Assembly (NCBI RefSeq): GCF_000403355.2
Contig: NZ_KE159646.1
Span: forward strand, 1,846,735 to 1,910,734
Source of the DNA: Adlercreutzia caecimuris B7
Lineage (GTDB): Bacteria; Actinomycetota; Coriobacteriia; Coriobacteriales; Eggerthellaceae
Direction: 5' to 3'
Length of the DNA: 64,000 nucleotides
The notes under the pieces are model-generated. The model saw nothing but the letters and a program-made list of their open reading frames with translations. It searched no databases and was not told the origin of the DNA. Below are positions 33,681-41,501 of this stretch, in pieces. The stretch's first letter is position 1. The number at the start of each line of letters is the position of its first letter. The position numbers were made by a program, and so were the translations under genes.

Positions 33681-34343
33681 GTGACCTACCTCATCACATT
33701 CCTGGAAGGCATCATCACTTTCGTGTCGCCGTGCCTTTTGCCCATGATCCCCATTTACGTCACCTACTTCGCCGCCGGCGAGGAGGTGCGCACCTCCGTG
33801 GTGCTGCGCAACGCCCTCGGCTTCGTGCTGGGGTTCACGTGCGTCTTCATTGCCATGGGCGCCCTGGCTTCCACCGTGGGCGCGTTCTTCATCGAGTACC
33901 AGAGCGTCGTGAACGTCGTGTGCGGTCTGGTGGTCATCGCCTTCGGCCTGTACTTCCTCGGGTTCATCAAGGTGAACCTGTTCCGTGGCGGGAAGAATCC
34001 ACTGGCCGGCCGCCAGCTCGGCTTCTTCTCGTCGGTGCTGTTCGGCATCATCTTCTCCATCGGCTGGACGCCGTGCGTGGGCGCGTTTCTCGGCTCGGCG
34101 CTCATGTTGGCCTCGCAGCAGGCCTCGGTGGTGCAGGGCGTCATACTGCTGCTGTGCTACTCGGCCGGCCTCGGCATTCCCTTTGTGGCTGCCGCCGTGC
34201 TCATCGACAAGCTGAAGGGCGCTTTCAACGCGATCAAGCGCCATTACGATATCATCAACAAAGTGTGCGGCTGGTTCCTCGTGGCTGTGGGTGTGCTTAT
34301 GGCCACGGGGCTGCTCGGCGGGTTTCTGCGCCTGCTGAGCTAG
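33681..34343 (+). CDS. ccdA: CcdA-type thiol:disulfide transport protein
   Basis: 220 residues, six transmembrane helices of the DsbD-gamma/CcdA family. The redox cysteines are in FVSPCLLPMIPIY (TM1) and SIGWTPCVGAFLGSAL (TM4), each next to the conserved prolines. It carries electrons from cytoplasmic thioredoxin to extracytoplasmic thiol proteins, most likely to the TlpA-like protein encoded 27 bp downstream. GTG start at 33681 with GGGAG. Confidence 0.9.
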   Translation: MTYLITFLEGIITFVSPCLLPMIPIYVTYFAAGEEVRTSVVLRNALGFVLGFTCVFIAMGALASTVGAFFIEYQSVVNVVCGLVVIAFGLYFLGFIKVNLFRGGKNPLAGRQLGFFSSVLFGIIFSIGWTPCVGAFLGSALMLASQQASVVQGVILLLCYSAGLGIPFVAAAVLIDKLKGAFNAIKRHYDIINKVCGWFLVAVGVLMATGLLGGFLRLLS

Positions 34344-34370
34344 AACTGCACGAGAGAGAAAGGACGCTCC

Positions 34371-35141
34371 ATGAACGATCACGAGAACAAGGACGAGGCC
34401 GCCACCCCCGCAGAGCGCGGCGAGCGGATCGGCGCGGCCCTGGAAGCCGAAGCTGCGGCCCGAGCTGCCGAGGCGGCCACTCCCGCAGGCGAGGCCCGCG
34501 ACCGCAAGGCCCATCGGGGCATCGCCATCGCCGCCGTTGCCTTTGCCGTACTGCTCATCGGCGCCGGTGTCGCATACAGCGTGCTGGCCCCGGCCGCAGA
34601 AGACAAGTCCATCGAGGTGACTGGCACCGATGCCGTCCATAGCACCGAAGGACCCGCGGAAAACAACAGCGACACCGGCGATGGCAATGGAGGCAACGCG
34701 GCCACCACGCCCGCGCCCGACTTCACCATGACCACCAGCGAAGGCAAGACCCTTCACCTGTCCGACTTCAAGGGACGTCCGGTGCTCTTGAACTTCTGGG
34801 CCAGCTGGTGCGGCCCCTGCAAGAGCGAGATGCCGGCCATTCAGGCGGCCTGGGAGCAGTCCGGCCAGGATGTCGACTTCGTCATCGTGAACATGACGGA
34901 CATGGGCGGTGAGTCCGAGGAGGCCGCCAAGGCGTTCCTCGCCGAGGGTGGCTACACCTTCCCCGCCTACTTCGACGCGGGCAACAGCGCAGCCACCGCC
35001 TTCGGCGTCACTTCCATTCCGCAGACGTACCTCATCGATGCCGAGGGCAACATCATCGGCGCCTGCATGGGGGCCATGGACGAGAGCGTCATCGCCCAGG
35101 GCATCGCCATGCTGAAGGGCGAAGCCACCACTGCCCAGTAG
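34371..35141 (+). CDS. TlpA/ResA-like membrane-anchored thioredoxin
   Basis: 256 residues. A charged Ala/Glu-rich N-terminus (about 45 residues), one transmembrane anchor (IAIAAVAFAVLLIGAGVAYS), a flexible acidic linker, then a thioredoxin fold with the active site FWASWCGPCKSEMPA and the cis-Pro loop GVTSIPQTYLID. Extracytoplasmic thiol reductase, reduced by the CcdA protein encoded before it. It could serve cytochrome c maturation or general repair; no cytochrome gene is adjacent. Ends 27 bp from the convergent purB. Confidence 0.88.
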   Translation: MNDHENKDEAATPAERGERIGAALEAEAAARAAEAATPAGEARDRKAHRGIAIAAVAFAVLLIGAGVAYSVLAPAAEDKSIEVTGTDAVHSTEGPAENNSDTGDGNGGNAATTPAPDFTMTTSEGKTLHLSDFKGRPVLLNFWASWCGPCKSEMPAIQAAWEQSGQDVDFVIVNMTDMGGESEEAAKAFLAEGGYTFPAYFDAGNSAATAFGVTSIPQTYLIDAEGNIIGACMGAMDESVIAQGIAMLKGEATTAQ

Positions 35142-35168
35142 CCGCTTACCGTCGCTCAGCGCGAGCTC

Positions 35169-36518
35169 CTAGAACTCCAGCTCCTGCAGGCGATCGAAGA
35201 CCACGTCCTTGCGGGTGAGGAAATCCCAGGGGTCGAAGATCTCGTCGAGCTTCTCGGTCGTGAGCAGCGCGGCGGCCTCGTCGTCGGCCTCCAGGCGCTC
35301 GCGATAGGTGGGGCCGTCCACGGCGTTCTGGATGTCCTCCCACACCTTCATGGCGTTGCGCTGCACGATGACGTAGGCATCCTCGCGGGTGATGCCGGCG
35401 TCCACCAGGGCCAGCAGCACCTTGCTGGAGAAGATGAGGCCGCGGGTGCGCCACAGGTTGTGCTCCATCTTGGCCGGGTAAGTCTGCAGGCCGTCGAGCA
35501 TCCACTGCATCTTCGCGAACATGTAGTCCAGCGCCGTGAAGCTGTCGGCCAAAACCACGCGCTCGGCGCCGGAATGGGAGATGTCGCGCTCGAACCACAG
35601 GGCCACGTTATCGAAGGCCACCTGGGCGTTCGCCTTCACCACGCGAGCGAGGCCGCACACGCGCTCGGCCGTGATGGGGTTGCGCTTGTGGGGCATGGCG
35701 GAAGAACCCTTCTGACCCTTGGTGAACGGCTCCTCGGCCTCAATGACGTCGGACTGCTGCAGCAGGCGCACCTGCATGGCGATGGATTCCAGGGTGGAGG
35801 CGGTCACGGCCAGAGCGGCCATCACCTGGGCGTGGCGGTCGCGGGCCAGCACCTGGGTGGACAGCGGGTCGGGGGTAAGGCCCAGCTTCTCGCACACGTA
35901 CTGCTCCACATAAGGATCGATGGAGGAGTAGGTGCCCACCGCACCGGAGATAGCGCCGGTGGCGGCCACGGCGCGGGCCTCCTCCATGCGGGTGAGGGCG
36001 CGCTTCAAGGCCCAGGCCCAGCTGCCGAACTTCATGCCGAAGGTCATGGGTTCGGCGTGGATGCCGTGGGTACGGCCCACGCAGAGGGTGTTCTGGAACT
36101 CGAAGGCGCGGCGCTTGCAGGTCTCGCCCAAGCGCTTGATGTCCTCGATGATGATGTCGCAGGCCTGGGTGACCTGATAGGAAAGCGCGGTGTCGCCCAG
36201 ATCGGAGGAGGTCATGCCGTAGTGCACCCAACGGCTCGGCTTGTCACCGCCCTCGGGGATGTCGGCGTCGATGTAGTTGGCCATGCACGTGGTGAAGGCG
36301 ATGACGTCGTGGTTCGTTACCTTCTCGATCTCGTCGATCTCCTCCACGGTGAAGTCGGCGTGATCGCGGATCCACTGAGCCTCTTCCCGCGTGATGCCCG
36401 CCTGGCCCAGCTCGGCCTGGGCCTCGCAGGCCAAAACCTCGATTTCCTTCCAGATGGCGAACTTGTTCTCGAGTTCCCAGATACGGCCCATTTCCGGACG
36501 GGTGTAGCGACCAATCAC
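35169..36518 (-). CDS. purB: Adenylosuccinate lyase
   Basis: 449 residues of the fumarase/aspartase superfamily. VHYGMTSSDLGDTA and GRTHGIHAEPMTFG carry substrate-binding residues, and the signature loop is GSSAMPHKRNPI with the catalytic Ser. The enzyme acts twice in purine synthesis (SAICAR and adenylosuccinate cleavage). I take the GTG at 36518 as start because family proteins begin with IGRYTRPEM and GAGGAAAGG lies upstream; no ATG fits. Confidence 0.93.
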   Translation of the reverse strand: MIGRYTRPEMGRIWELENKFAIWKEIEVLACEAQAELGQAGITREEAQWIRDHADFTVEEIDEIEKVTNHDVIAFTTCMANYIDADIPEGGDKPSRWVHYGMTSSDLGDTALSYQVTQACDIIIEDIKRLGETCKRRAFEFQNTLCVGRTHGIHAEPMTFGMKFGSWAWALKRALTRMEEARAVAATGAISGAVGTYSSIDPYVEQYVCEKLGLTPDPLSTQVLARDRHAQVMAALAVTASTLESIAMQVRLLQQSDVIEAEEPFTKGQKGSSAMPHKRNPITAERVCGLARVVKANAQVAFDNVALWFERDISHSGAERVVLADSFTALDYMFAKMQWMLDGLQTYPAKMEHNLWRTRGLIFSSKVLLALVDAGITREDAYVIVQRNAMKVWEDIQNAVDGPTYRERLEADDEAAALLTTEKLDEIFDPWDFLTRKDVVFDRLQELEF

Positions 36519-36691
36519 GTGCGTTTCCTTTCCTCGCGCCTGCGCGGCCGCCCACGCGGCCCGCTTCAATGCTCTGTGCGTAGGGTACCAAAAACTGCGG
36601 CCGCCAGCGGGGCTTTCCCGCCCAATCGCCCCTTTCCGCAGCCGTAGGGCCGCCACAAAGGGCAGTCTTTGCGAAAGTGGCGAATATGCCG

Positions 36692-36720
36692 TTGCAGAAA
36701 ACGCGCCGCTCGGGTAAGAT
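36692..36720 (+). promoter_or_regulatory. Promoter of tRNA-Ser(GCU)
   Basis: TTGCAG (36692-36697), 17-bp spacer, TAAGAT (36715-36720), 12 bp before the tRNA. Confidence 0.65.
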
Positions 36721-36732
36721 ACGAACTTACGC

Positions 36733-36823
36733 GGAGGAGTGACCGAGAGGCCGAAGGTGCTCGCCTGCTAAGTGAGTATGCCCCACAAGGGCATCTAGGG
36801 TTCGAATCCCTACTCCTCCGCCA
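36733..36823 (+). tRNA. tRNA-Ser (anticodon GCT)
   Basis: 91 nt with GGAGGAG/CTCCTCC acceptor stem, encoded CCA, anticodon loop CTGCTAA (GCT, codons AGC/AGU) and a long variable arm typical of serine tRNAs. Its last 23 nt form the attachment core of the integrated element; the gene is kept intact by the element. Confidence 0.95.
36801..36823 (+). repeat. attL core of the tRNA-Ser element
   Basis: 3'-terminal 23 nt of tRNA-Ser (T-loop to CCA), identical to 51759-51781. Confidence 0.9.
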
Positions 36824-36856
36824 GTTTTCCCTGTTCAAACGGTACGCAGCTGGCTC

Positions 36857-36877
36857 AAGTGGTCGGTAAGTGGTCGG
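36857..36877 (+). repeat. Paired GTGGTCGG words at the left end
   Basis: AAGTGGTCGG followed by TAAGTGGTCGG. The same double motif occurs near the right end (51631-51652) and once more outside attR (51837-51858). Candidate arm-type sites for the integrase or excisionase. Confidence 0.55.
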
Positions 36878-36920
36878 GAATTTTGGTCTGAACCGCATCG
36901 CAGCAAACCCGAATAAGCCG

Positions 36921-36961
36921 AAAAAGAGAAAGACCCTGGGCGCATTCGAGCGTCGCCAGGG
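36921..36961 (-). terminator. Terminator of the excisionase-like gene
   Basis: CCCTGGGCG/CGTCGCCAGGG hairpin followed on the minus strand by TCTTTCTCTTTTT. In the integrated state it stops transcription before attL. Confidence 0.7.
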
Positions 36962-36992
36962 CCTTGCGCATCTCGCGTGCAGGTGGTCGGAA

Positions 36993-37175
36993 TCACCACT
37001 CCACTTTGATCTCGCCGTCGCATTCCTCCAACCACTTCTCGAAGTCTTCCTTCGAGACCATTGGAGTCCGACCGACGTAGATGCGGCCAGGCTGCATGTG
37101 CAGGATCTTCATTGCCTTGTTACGGCCGCAGCAGAATTCTCTCGCGATGTGACGCCAAGTATAGTAAGAGCGCAT
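36993..37175 (-). CDS. Excisionase-like small HTH protein
   Basis: 60 residues. MRSYYTWRHIAREFCCGRNK is a winged-helix/MerR-like HTH start, followed by the wing PGRIYVGRTPMVSKEDFEKW, as in Xis/AlpA/helix_turn_17 proteins. GAGAGGAG precedes the ATG. It lies 170 bp from attL on the minus strand; after circularisation it would be upstream of and co-directional with the integrase across attP. Confidence 0.7.
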   Translation of the reverse strand: MRSYYTWRHIAREFCCGRNKAMKILHMQPGRIYVGRTPMVSKEDFEKWLEECDGEIKVEW

Positions 37176-37387
37176 TAGATGCTCCTCTCAGGACATGTGG
37201 GCATAGCTCGCCCACGACGAATAAGAGAGGAGGACTTGGATAATCGCATCAATAGCGGAGGGTGCCTACGCCACTGCGGGCAGCGTTCCCTAATGGGGTC
37301 AGGTGTCCTCCCTGGTCTACGCGACCGTCTTGGTGGCGTGCCAGGTACCTGAGCACCCTGCAATATAGCACGTTTAATATGATCTGT

Positions 37388-37675
37388 CTAGTCGACTTGC
37401 TCGATGAAATAGGCCAGCTGAGGCCCCTTCAGGTTGTCGAGTGCGTAATCGTTGGCCGCTGCCCACAGCTCGTTGTAGAGCGCGGTAAAGGGGGAGTCTG
37501 GGTCTTTCTCCCAGTGCTTCCACAGCTTGCGATTGAGCACCAATACCAGGTCAGTGAGGTAGCGGTAATCGTCGTGCCACTGCTGGAACACCCTCTCGTA
37601 GGTGTCCTGGACTGCCGCTGGGCCGAACTGCTCCGCGATGGTGAAGTCGCGCATGAAGGTTGTGTTGAACTCCAT
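37388..37675 (-). CDS. Small element protein, possible paralogue of its neighbour
   Basis: 95 residues, acidic, no signal or membrane segment. It begins MEFNTTF and has an aromatic-rich WHDDYRYLTDLVLVLNRKLW region. The gene upstream (37678) shares the MEFN start, a Y-R-Y-L segment and a helix rich in Tyr/Asn, so the two may be diverged duplicates. GAGGAGGAG precedes ATG 37675. I recognise no family. Confidence 0.55.
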   Translation of the reverse strand: MEFNTTFMRDFTIAEQFGPAAVQDTYERVFQQWHDDYRYLTDLVLVLNRKLWKHWEKDPDSPFTALYNELWAAANDYALDNLKGPQLAYFIEQVD

Positions 37676-37677
37676 GG

Positions 37678-38085
37678 CTACCACTCCTCCTCTTCTTCGT
37701 CGTAGTCGCAATCCTCGGGCTTAGCCCAATCCCAGAAGTCAAAAGTACACGGCTCAGTCACCAGCCAGGGGCGCTCCTTGATGTAGATGACCATTTCATT
37801 AGCAAGGGCCTCGATCTGCTGGCCGTACATGGGGTCGTAGGAGCACCAGAGGGAGTCGATGATTCCAGGAATAGAGGTGTCCTGGTCTACGCACTCGTCG
37901 ATGAACCTGGCGGCTGCGTTGCACGTCTCGTTGCCGTAGTCGCGGCCTACCATATCGCCATCATTGAGGTAGCGGTAACCGAGCCTGGCCGTTGCTCGCA
38001 ATAACTCACCGCCGAGGGTTCCTGCCTTGCCTTGGGCTGGCACCAGCGCATCGAAAAGCTGGTTAAATTCCATGATTACCTGCAT
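37678..38085 (-). CDS. Small acidic element protein of unknown function
   Basis: 135 residues, ending in an Asp/Glu run and Trp. LGYRYLNDGDMVGRDYGNET is the most distinctive part and recurs in weaker form in the downstream gene, two bases away. AAGGAGC at ATG 38085 favours this start; an internal MEFNQLF start four codons later is possible. The tail is of the kind seen in DNA-mimic or antirestriction-type proteins, but this is only a resemblance. Confidence 0.55.
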   Translation of the reverse strand: MQVIMEFNQLFDALVPAQGKAGTLGGELLRATARLGYRYLNDGDMVGRDYGNETCNAAARFIDECVDQDTSIPGIIDSLWCSYDPMYGQQIEALANEMVIYIKERPWLVTEPCTFDFWDWAKPEDCDYDEEEEEW

Positions 38086-38216
38086 CTTTGCTCCTTCTAT
38101 TGACGCTCTATCAGTGTGAGTTAATTATGCTGTGAGCAGGAGATACAGGTGTCCCCAAATGAGGTCTACTAGGAATGGTTTTCTATAGCTGACCTGGTGT
38201 TTTCATTGAATGTAGC

Positions 38217-38252
38217 AGTGCGGTTGAGCGTTATAGCCCTACCGCACTTTTT
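38217..38252 (+). terminator. Hairpin with T run between the translocase gene and the small proteins
   Basis: AGTGCGGT/ACCGCACT stem followed by TTTTT on the plus strand. On the minus strand it immediately follows the translocase stop and may still act as a transcript end. Confidence 0.55.
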
Positions 38253-38254
38253 CG

Positions 38255-39061
38255 TTAGTCTTCGAAGGGGTTGCTCACACGCCAGCCGAGGCCGATGTCT
38301 CGGTTGTCCACGGAGTAGGCCTGGGCCATGGTTCGTATCCTCTCCTCATCGGTGTACCACGTCTTGAACCTGACCCACTGGTTGAAATCGTCTTGCGCGA
38401 AGTAGAACTCACCTGGGCCAGCGAGCCTCAGCACGTTGCACTTGTCGGTCTGCCCCTCGCAGAAGAGGTTCGCGTCGCCGATGGAGCAGCGCCCTATGAA
38501 CCTTATGTTGAATTGGGAGCGGATGCTGGTGGCGATGGTCACGCCAGAGTCGAAGGTCTGGGATGCCACGAGGATGCCCATGTTCGCCGCTCGGGCCATG
38601 CGCAGGTAGGAGCCGAACCACTCGCGGATGGCGTTCTGCTCGTTCTTGCTCAATTCCGTGTTGTTGATGAGCGAGGGAAGCTCCTCCACGACGACTATGA
38701 TCTGCGGGAACTCGCCGCCGTGCCTCACTGGGTCTATCTTGGCCCAGCCCCGCGCCTTCATCTCGGCGAGTCGGTCGTTCATGATCTGCTCTATCTTGTT
38801 CATCGTCGGGAGCCATGTCGCGGGCTGAGTGAACACTGGCACGCTGAACCTCGGCTCGATGGAGAACAGGGAGGTCAGCTTCGGATCGAAGCCTATGAAC
38901 TGCACCTTCTCGCGCAGCTCGCGTGAGAGCATGAGCACGATGTTCTGCAATAAGGTGGTCTTCCCCGAGCCAGAGGATGCGAGGAGGCCTATCCTCATGG
39001 GGTCGCCCAGCTGCATGCGCACCTCGTTCCTCATCTTGTCATATCCGACTAGCATATCCAT
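38255..39061 (-). CDS. FtsK/SpoIIIE-like DNA translocase
   Basis: 268 residues, the single ATPase domain only. Walker A is SSGSGKTTLLQN (after RIGLLA), Walker B FPQIIVVVEELPSL, then LRMARAANMGILVASQTFDS as in FtsK/TraB translocases. In actinobacterial integrative elements such a protein (Tra) moves double-stranded DNA between cells; it could also act as a coupling protein. Its ATG directly follows the TAG of the frameshifted upstream gene. No gamma domain is visible. Confidence 0.78.
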   Translation of the reverse strand: MDMLVGYDKMRNEVRMQLGDPMRIGLLASSGSGKTTLLQNIVLMLSRELREKVQFIGFDPKLTSLFSIEPRFSVPVFTQPATWLPTMNKIEQIMNDRLAEMKARGWAKIDPVRHGGEFPQIIVVVEELPSLINNTELSKNEQNAIREWFGSYLRMARAANMGILVASQTFDSGVTIATSIRSQFNIRFIGRCSIGDANLFCEGQTDKCNVLRLAGPGEFYFAQDDFNQWVRFKTWYTDEERIRTMAQAYSVDNRDIGLGWRVSNPFED

Positions 39062-39282
39062 CTAGATCACCCCGCTCTCGTCGCCGATGCTCTGGACGTT
39101 GTACTCGAACTCCCTCTCAAGATAGGAGAGCTTGCGCTGGTGGGAGGCGCACTCCTCGTCGATCATCTTCATGAGCACCGCCATTCTCGCGTTGTGCTCG
39201 GTCACCAGGGGGCACGCTCGCTGCGGTACCTATCGCGCATCGACTTGTACTTCAGGGCCTGGGCCTTGTTGATCTTTGCCAT
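39062..39282 (-). pseudogene. Small coiled-coil gene with a frameshift (or two overlapping short ORFs)
   Basis: Frame 1 starts at ATG 39282 (MAKINKAQALKYKSMRDRYR) and hits TGA at 39202-39204. A second frame continues with HNARMAVLMKMIDEECASHQ and a Glu/Tyr-rich coil to TAG at 39062-39064, which touches the ATG of the translocase. The frames meet at a run of five C (about 39210-39215). One base added or lost there would join them into a 73-residue coiled coil. Programmed shifting, mutation or sequencing error are all possible. Confidence 0.5.
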
Positions 39283-39284
39283 AA

Positions 39285-40049
39285 TTATCTACCTGCTTTC
39301 ATGATCTGCTTCAATTTCGATGTCTTAGGTGCTGGGGCCAGGGGGTCATCGTCAAATGGGTTGTTCTGCTCAAGAGTCTTGGAGAAGGGGTCAACGTCAT
39401 AGAAGATATGGAGGAGCCAGGCTACCTGGTTACCCCGCTTGTCTCGGGAGGGTTCCAGCTCCACTTCCTGGGCCTTATAGAACGCGCTGGCCAATCCCTC
39501 CTGCAATTTCTCCATGCGCTCGGGTGTCGCCTTTACTGACTTCAGCTCGAACTCAAGGGAGTAGCAGTGATTCGCCCTGTCGTAGTGACTCGACGGGAAT
39601 ATGCGAATCTGGGTGTTCATTCGCTCGACATCTGGGCGCAAGATACCTGAGTCGATAAGAGCGGTAATCAGCTCATCGCGCACCCTGTACATCGGGGGTG
39701 GTGTCCTGGTCTGTTCCCACATCTCAATGGCAATGGCAGCAACGAGAAGGACTATGCCGATGACAAGGGATGTTGGTGAGAGGAGGAACGCGATCAGCTC
39801 ATGCACTGACTTTAATGCGTCAATGAGCACCGCGATTCCGAGCTGGGCTACTGCTTCCGTATGAGCTACCCAATCAATAGCCCATAATATGATGAACCCG
39901 AAGGCAGCAACAAGAAGGGCATAGGAGACATTGGAGGTGCGCTGGGGTTTCCACATCTCCTTGGGCTGCTCGCTCTGATCGTCACCATAGGCGATTCGAT
40001 TAAAGATGCCGTAGTCGTTGTCATTTCTCGGGTTTGAGTTCTTTTTCAT
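39285..40049 (-). CDS. Two-span membrane protein of the element
   Basis: 254 residues. Two transmembrane helices (about 45-62 and 93-112), with a soluble C-terminal domain that contains RVRDELITALIDSGILRP and a strand-rich part. The pattern resembles membrane components encoded next to FtsK-type Tra in actinobacterial elements (Spd-like). Its first codons overlap the end of the 40021-40458 gene by 29 bp. Probably part of the transfer apparatus; no named family is certain. Confidence 0.6.
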   Translation of the reverse strand: MKKNSNPRNDNDYGIFNRIAYGDDQSEQPKEMWKPQRTSNVSYALLVAAFGFIILWAIDWVAHTEAVAQLGIAVLIDALKSVHELIAFLLSPTSLVIGIVLLVAAIAIEMWEQTRTPPPMYRVRDELITALIDSGILRPDVERMNTQIRIFPSSHYDRANHCYSLEFELKSVKATPERMEKLQEGLASAFYKAQEVELEPSRDKRGNQVAWLLHIFYDVDPFSKTLEQNNPFDDDPLAPAPKTSKLKQIMKAGR

Positions 40050-40458
40050 AACTTTTCTCCTGTTCGTTGTTAGACATTATTTCAAGGTCCCCCATCGAGT
40101 TCTGCACCCTCACGGGCACGACCTCGAAGCCCTGGGGATAAACGAGCTTGCATAGGGTCTCCAGGGCCTCTAGAGACGGAACGCATTCCAGATCGAGGTA
40201 GACCGTCTTGGTTTCCAAGGTATCCAGATTTCCGAGAGCGGCCATATCCATGAACTTATCCCATGGGTACGTGCGGTAACGGGCCATGATGCCGTACCAA
40301 AAATTACTTACAAGGGTATCGATGGGGATGGGTCTGCGCTTCCTCCTCTTCAGCAGGGCCATCAGTCCTTGAGGCTCGGGAAGGGGGGTGACATGAACTT
40401 TCGTTGCGATCGGGGGCGCAATGGTCTCACGCCCCGTGATAGTGGGGAGTGCTGCCAT
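40021..40458 (-). CDS. Basic element protein of unknown function
   Basis: 145 residues. Pro-rich N-terminus, a basic patch (KRRKRRPIPIDT), then a mixed alpha/beta part with KTVYLDLECVPSLEALETLC. No signal or membrane segment. It overlaps the membrane protein gene by 29 bp and lies in the row of transfer-type genes, so co-expression is likely. No family recognised. Confidence 0.5.
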   Translation of the reverse strand: MAALPTITGRETIAPPIATKVHVTPLPEPQGLMALLKRRKRRPIPIDTLVSNFWYGIMARYRTYPWDKFMDMAALGNLDTLETKTVYLDLECVPSLEALETLCKLVYPQGFEVVPVRVQNSMGDLEIMSNNEQEKSYEKELKPEK

Positions 40459-40530
40459 CAGAGCCTCGCTTTCGTTGAATGCAGAAGGGCCGCACAGGAG
40501 ACGTTCCCATGCGACCCCCTAGTTTTACGG

Positions 40531-40869
40531 TTAGGCTCTTTTGACTGATGCAGCGCTCAGCTTCTCGGACAGGCGGGTCTTCCCGCTGCCGTCAGTCCAG
40601 GTGTTCACACGCAGCTTAGCGCCGTTGACCTGCACGGGCGTGAAGTCGGGGATGGCCTCTGGTGCCTTGGCGCTCGGAACCTCGACGCTGATCTTCTCGT
40701 AGTCGGCCGCACCCTTGGGCTTGTACAAGAGAGGGATTTTGTACAGCGGCACTCCCTCGGCGTTGGTCTGAGGGGTGTCGGTCGGCTTGTTCCCCTCCCA
40801 CTTCATCATGGGGACGGGCTGGCCTGAGGCCACAATTACACCAGTTAGATTCACGTTCCAATTACTCAT
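40531..40869 (-). CDS. Small element protein, possible OB-fold
   Basis: 112 residues. Starts MSNWNVNLTGVIVASGQPVP and continues with beta-strands alternating with Pro/Gly turns (KWEGNKPTDTPQTN, then KISVEVPSA) and a basic Ser/Lys C-terminus. This composition suits an OB-fold or single-strand-binding-type auxiliary of replication, but motifs are not decisive. GGAG precedes ATG 40869. Confidence 0.5.
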   Translation of the reverse strand: MSNWNVNLTGVIVASGQPVPMMKWEGNKPTDTPQTNAEGVPLYKIPLLYKPKGAADYEKISVEVPSAKAPEAIPDFTPVQVNGAKLRVNTWTDGSGKTRLSEKLSAASVKRA

Positions 40870-40900
40870 TTTTGCTCCGCCTTTCAATACTAGACAACAA

Positions 40901-41236
40901 TTATTCGGAGTTTTCTTCACTCGAACTGCACTCGGATTCACTGCTATCTAAAACGGCGAGGGTTCCCGTGCTTTCCAGCTCGTCTAAGACAGTGGAATAA
41001 GTCTCAAGAAGGCCCCTCAGTGCCGCTTTGATCATGTGGGTGTTGGGGGCATCTGATTCAGCCTCGTGCTGAACCTCGGCCAGCTCGTAGATCGTCTGGA
41101 ACATGAGGCCGTTGAGTTCGTTGGCCTCAGCGTCGATTACGGCAATATCGAGAACCGCATTCTCTCCGCCGTTGAATCGGACGAACCCGCAGGCTCTGTC
41201 CATTGCGTCCTCGGACACTTCCAGTGCGATCTTCAT
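40901..41236 (-). CDS. Acidic element protein of unknown function
   Basis: 111 residues ending in a Ser/Glu-rich tail. The MKIALEVSEDAMDRACGFVR start and HMIKAALRGLLETYSTVLDE helix suggest an all-alpha cytoplasmic protein. First gene of the left-hand minus-strand block; a promoter with CATTATAAC lies upstream (minus strand, about 41400-41410). Confidence 0.5.
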   Translation of the reverse strand: MKIALEVSEDAMDRACGFVRFNGGENAVLDIAVIDAEANELNGLMFQTIYELAEVQHEAESDAPNTHMIKAALRGLLETYSTVLDELESTGTLAVLDSSESECSSSEENSE

Positions 41237-41437
41237 GGCTCTTGCCTCCCAACTGGGTTTAATCGAGTTTACTTTTTATTATCGAAAAGTTATCTACGGC
41301 TAACTAACCCACAGAGCCAGTGAGGCTCGCCGTAAGCAAATCACAACGAAAGTGAGAGAAAGCGCAGGTAGGACACCACAACGAATAGGAGAAACAATGG
41401 TGTTATAATGAGCAAGCCTCACTGATCCTGGGGGTTT

Positions 41438-41486
41438 AAAAATGGGAGCAGCGGGCGGAGACTGCACTAGCACTACTCCCATTTTT
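41438..41486. terminator. Bidirectional terminator
   Basis: AAAAATGGGAG/CTCCCATTTTT with a 27-nt loop, flanked by T runs on both strands. Separates the surface-protein gene from the next minus-strand block. Confidence 0.75.
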
Positions 41487-41501
41487 CTATCAGAAATTAA
41501 A

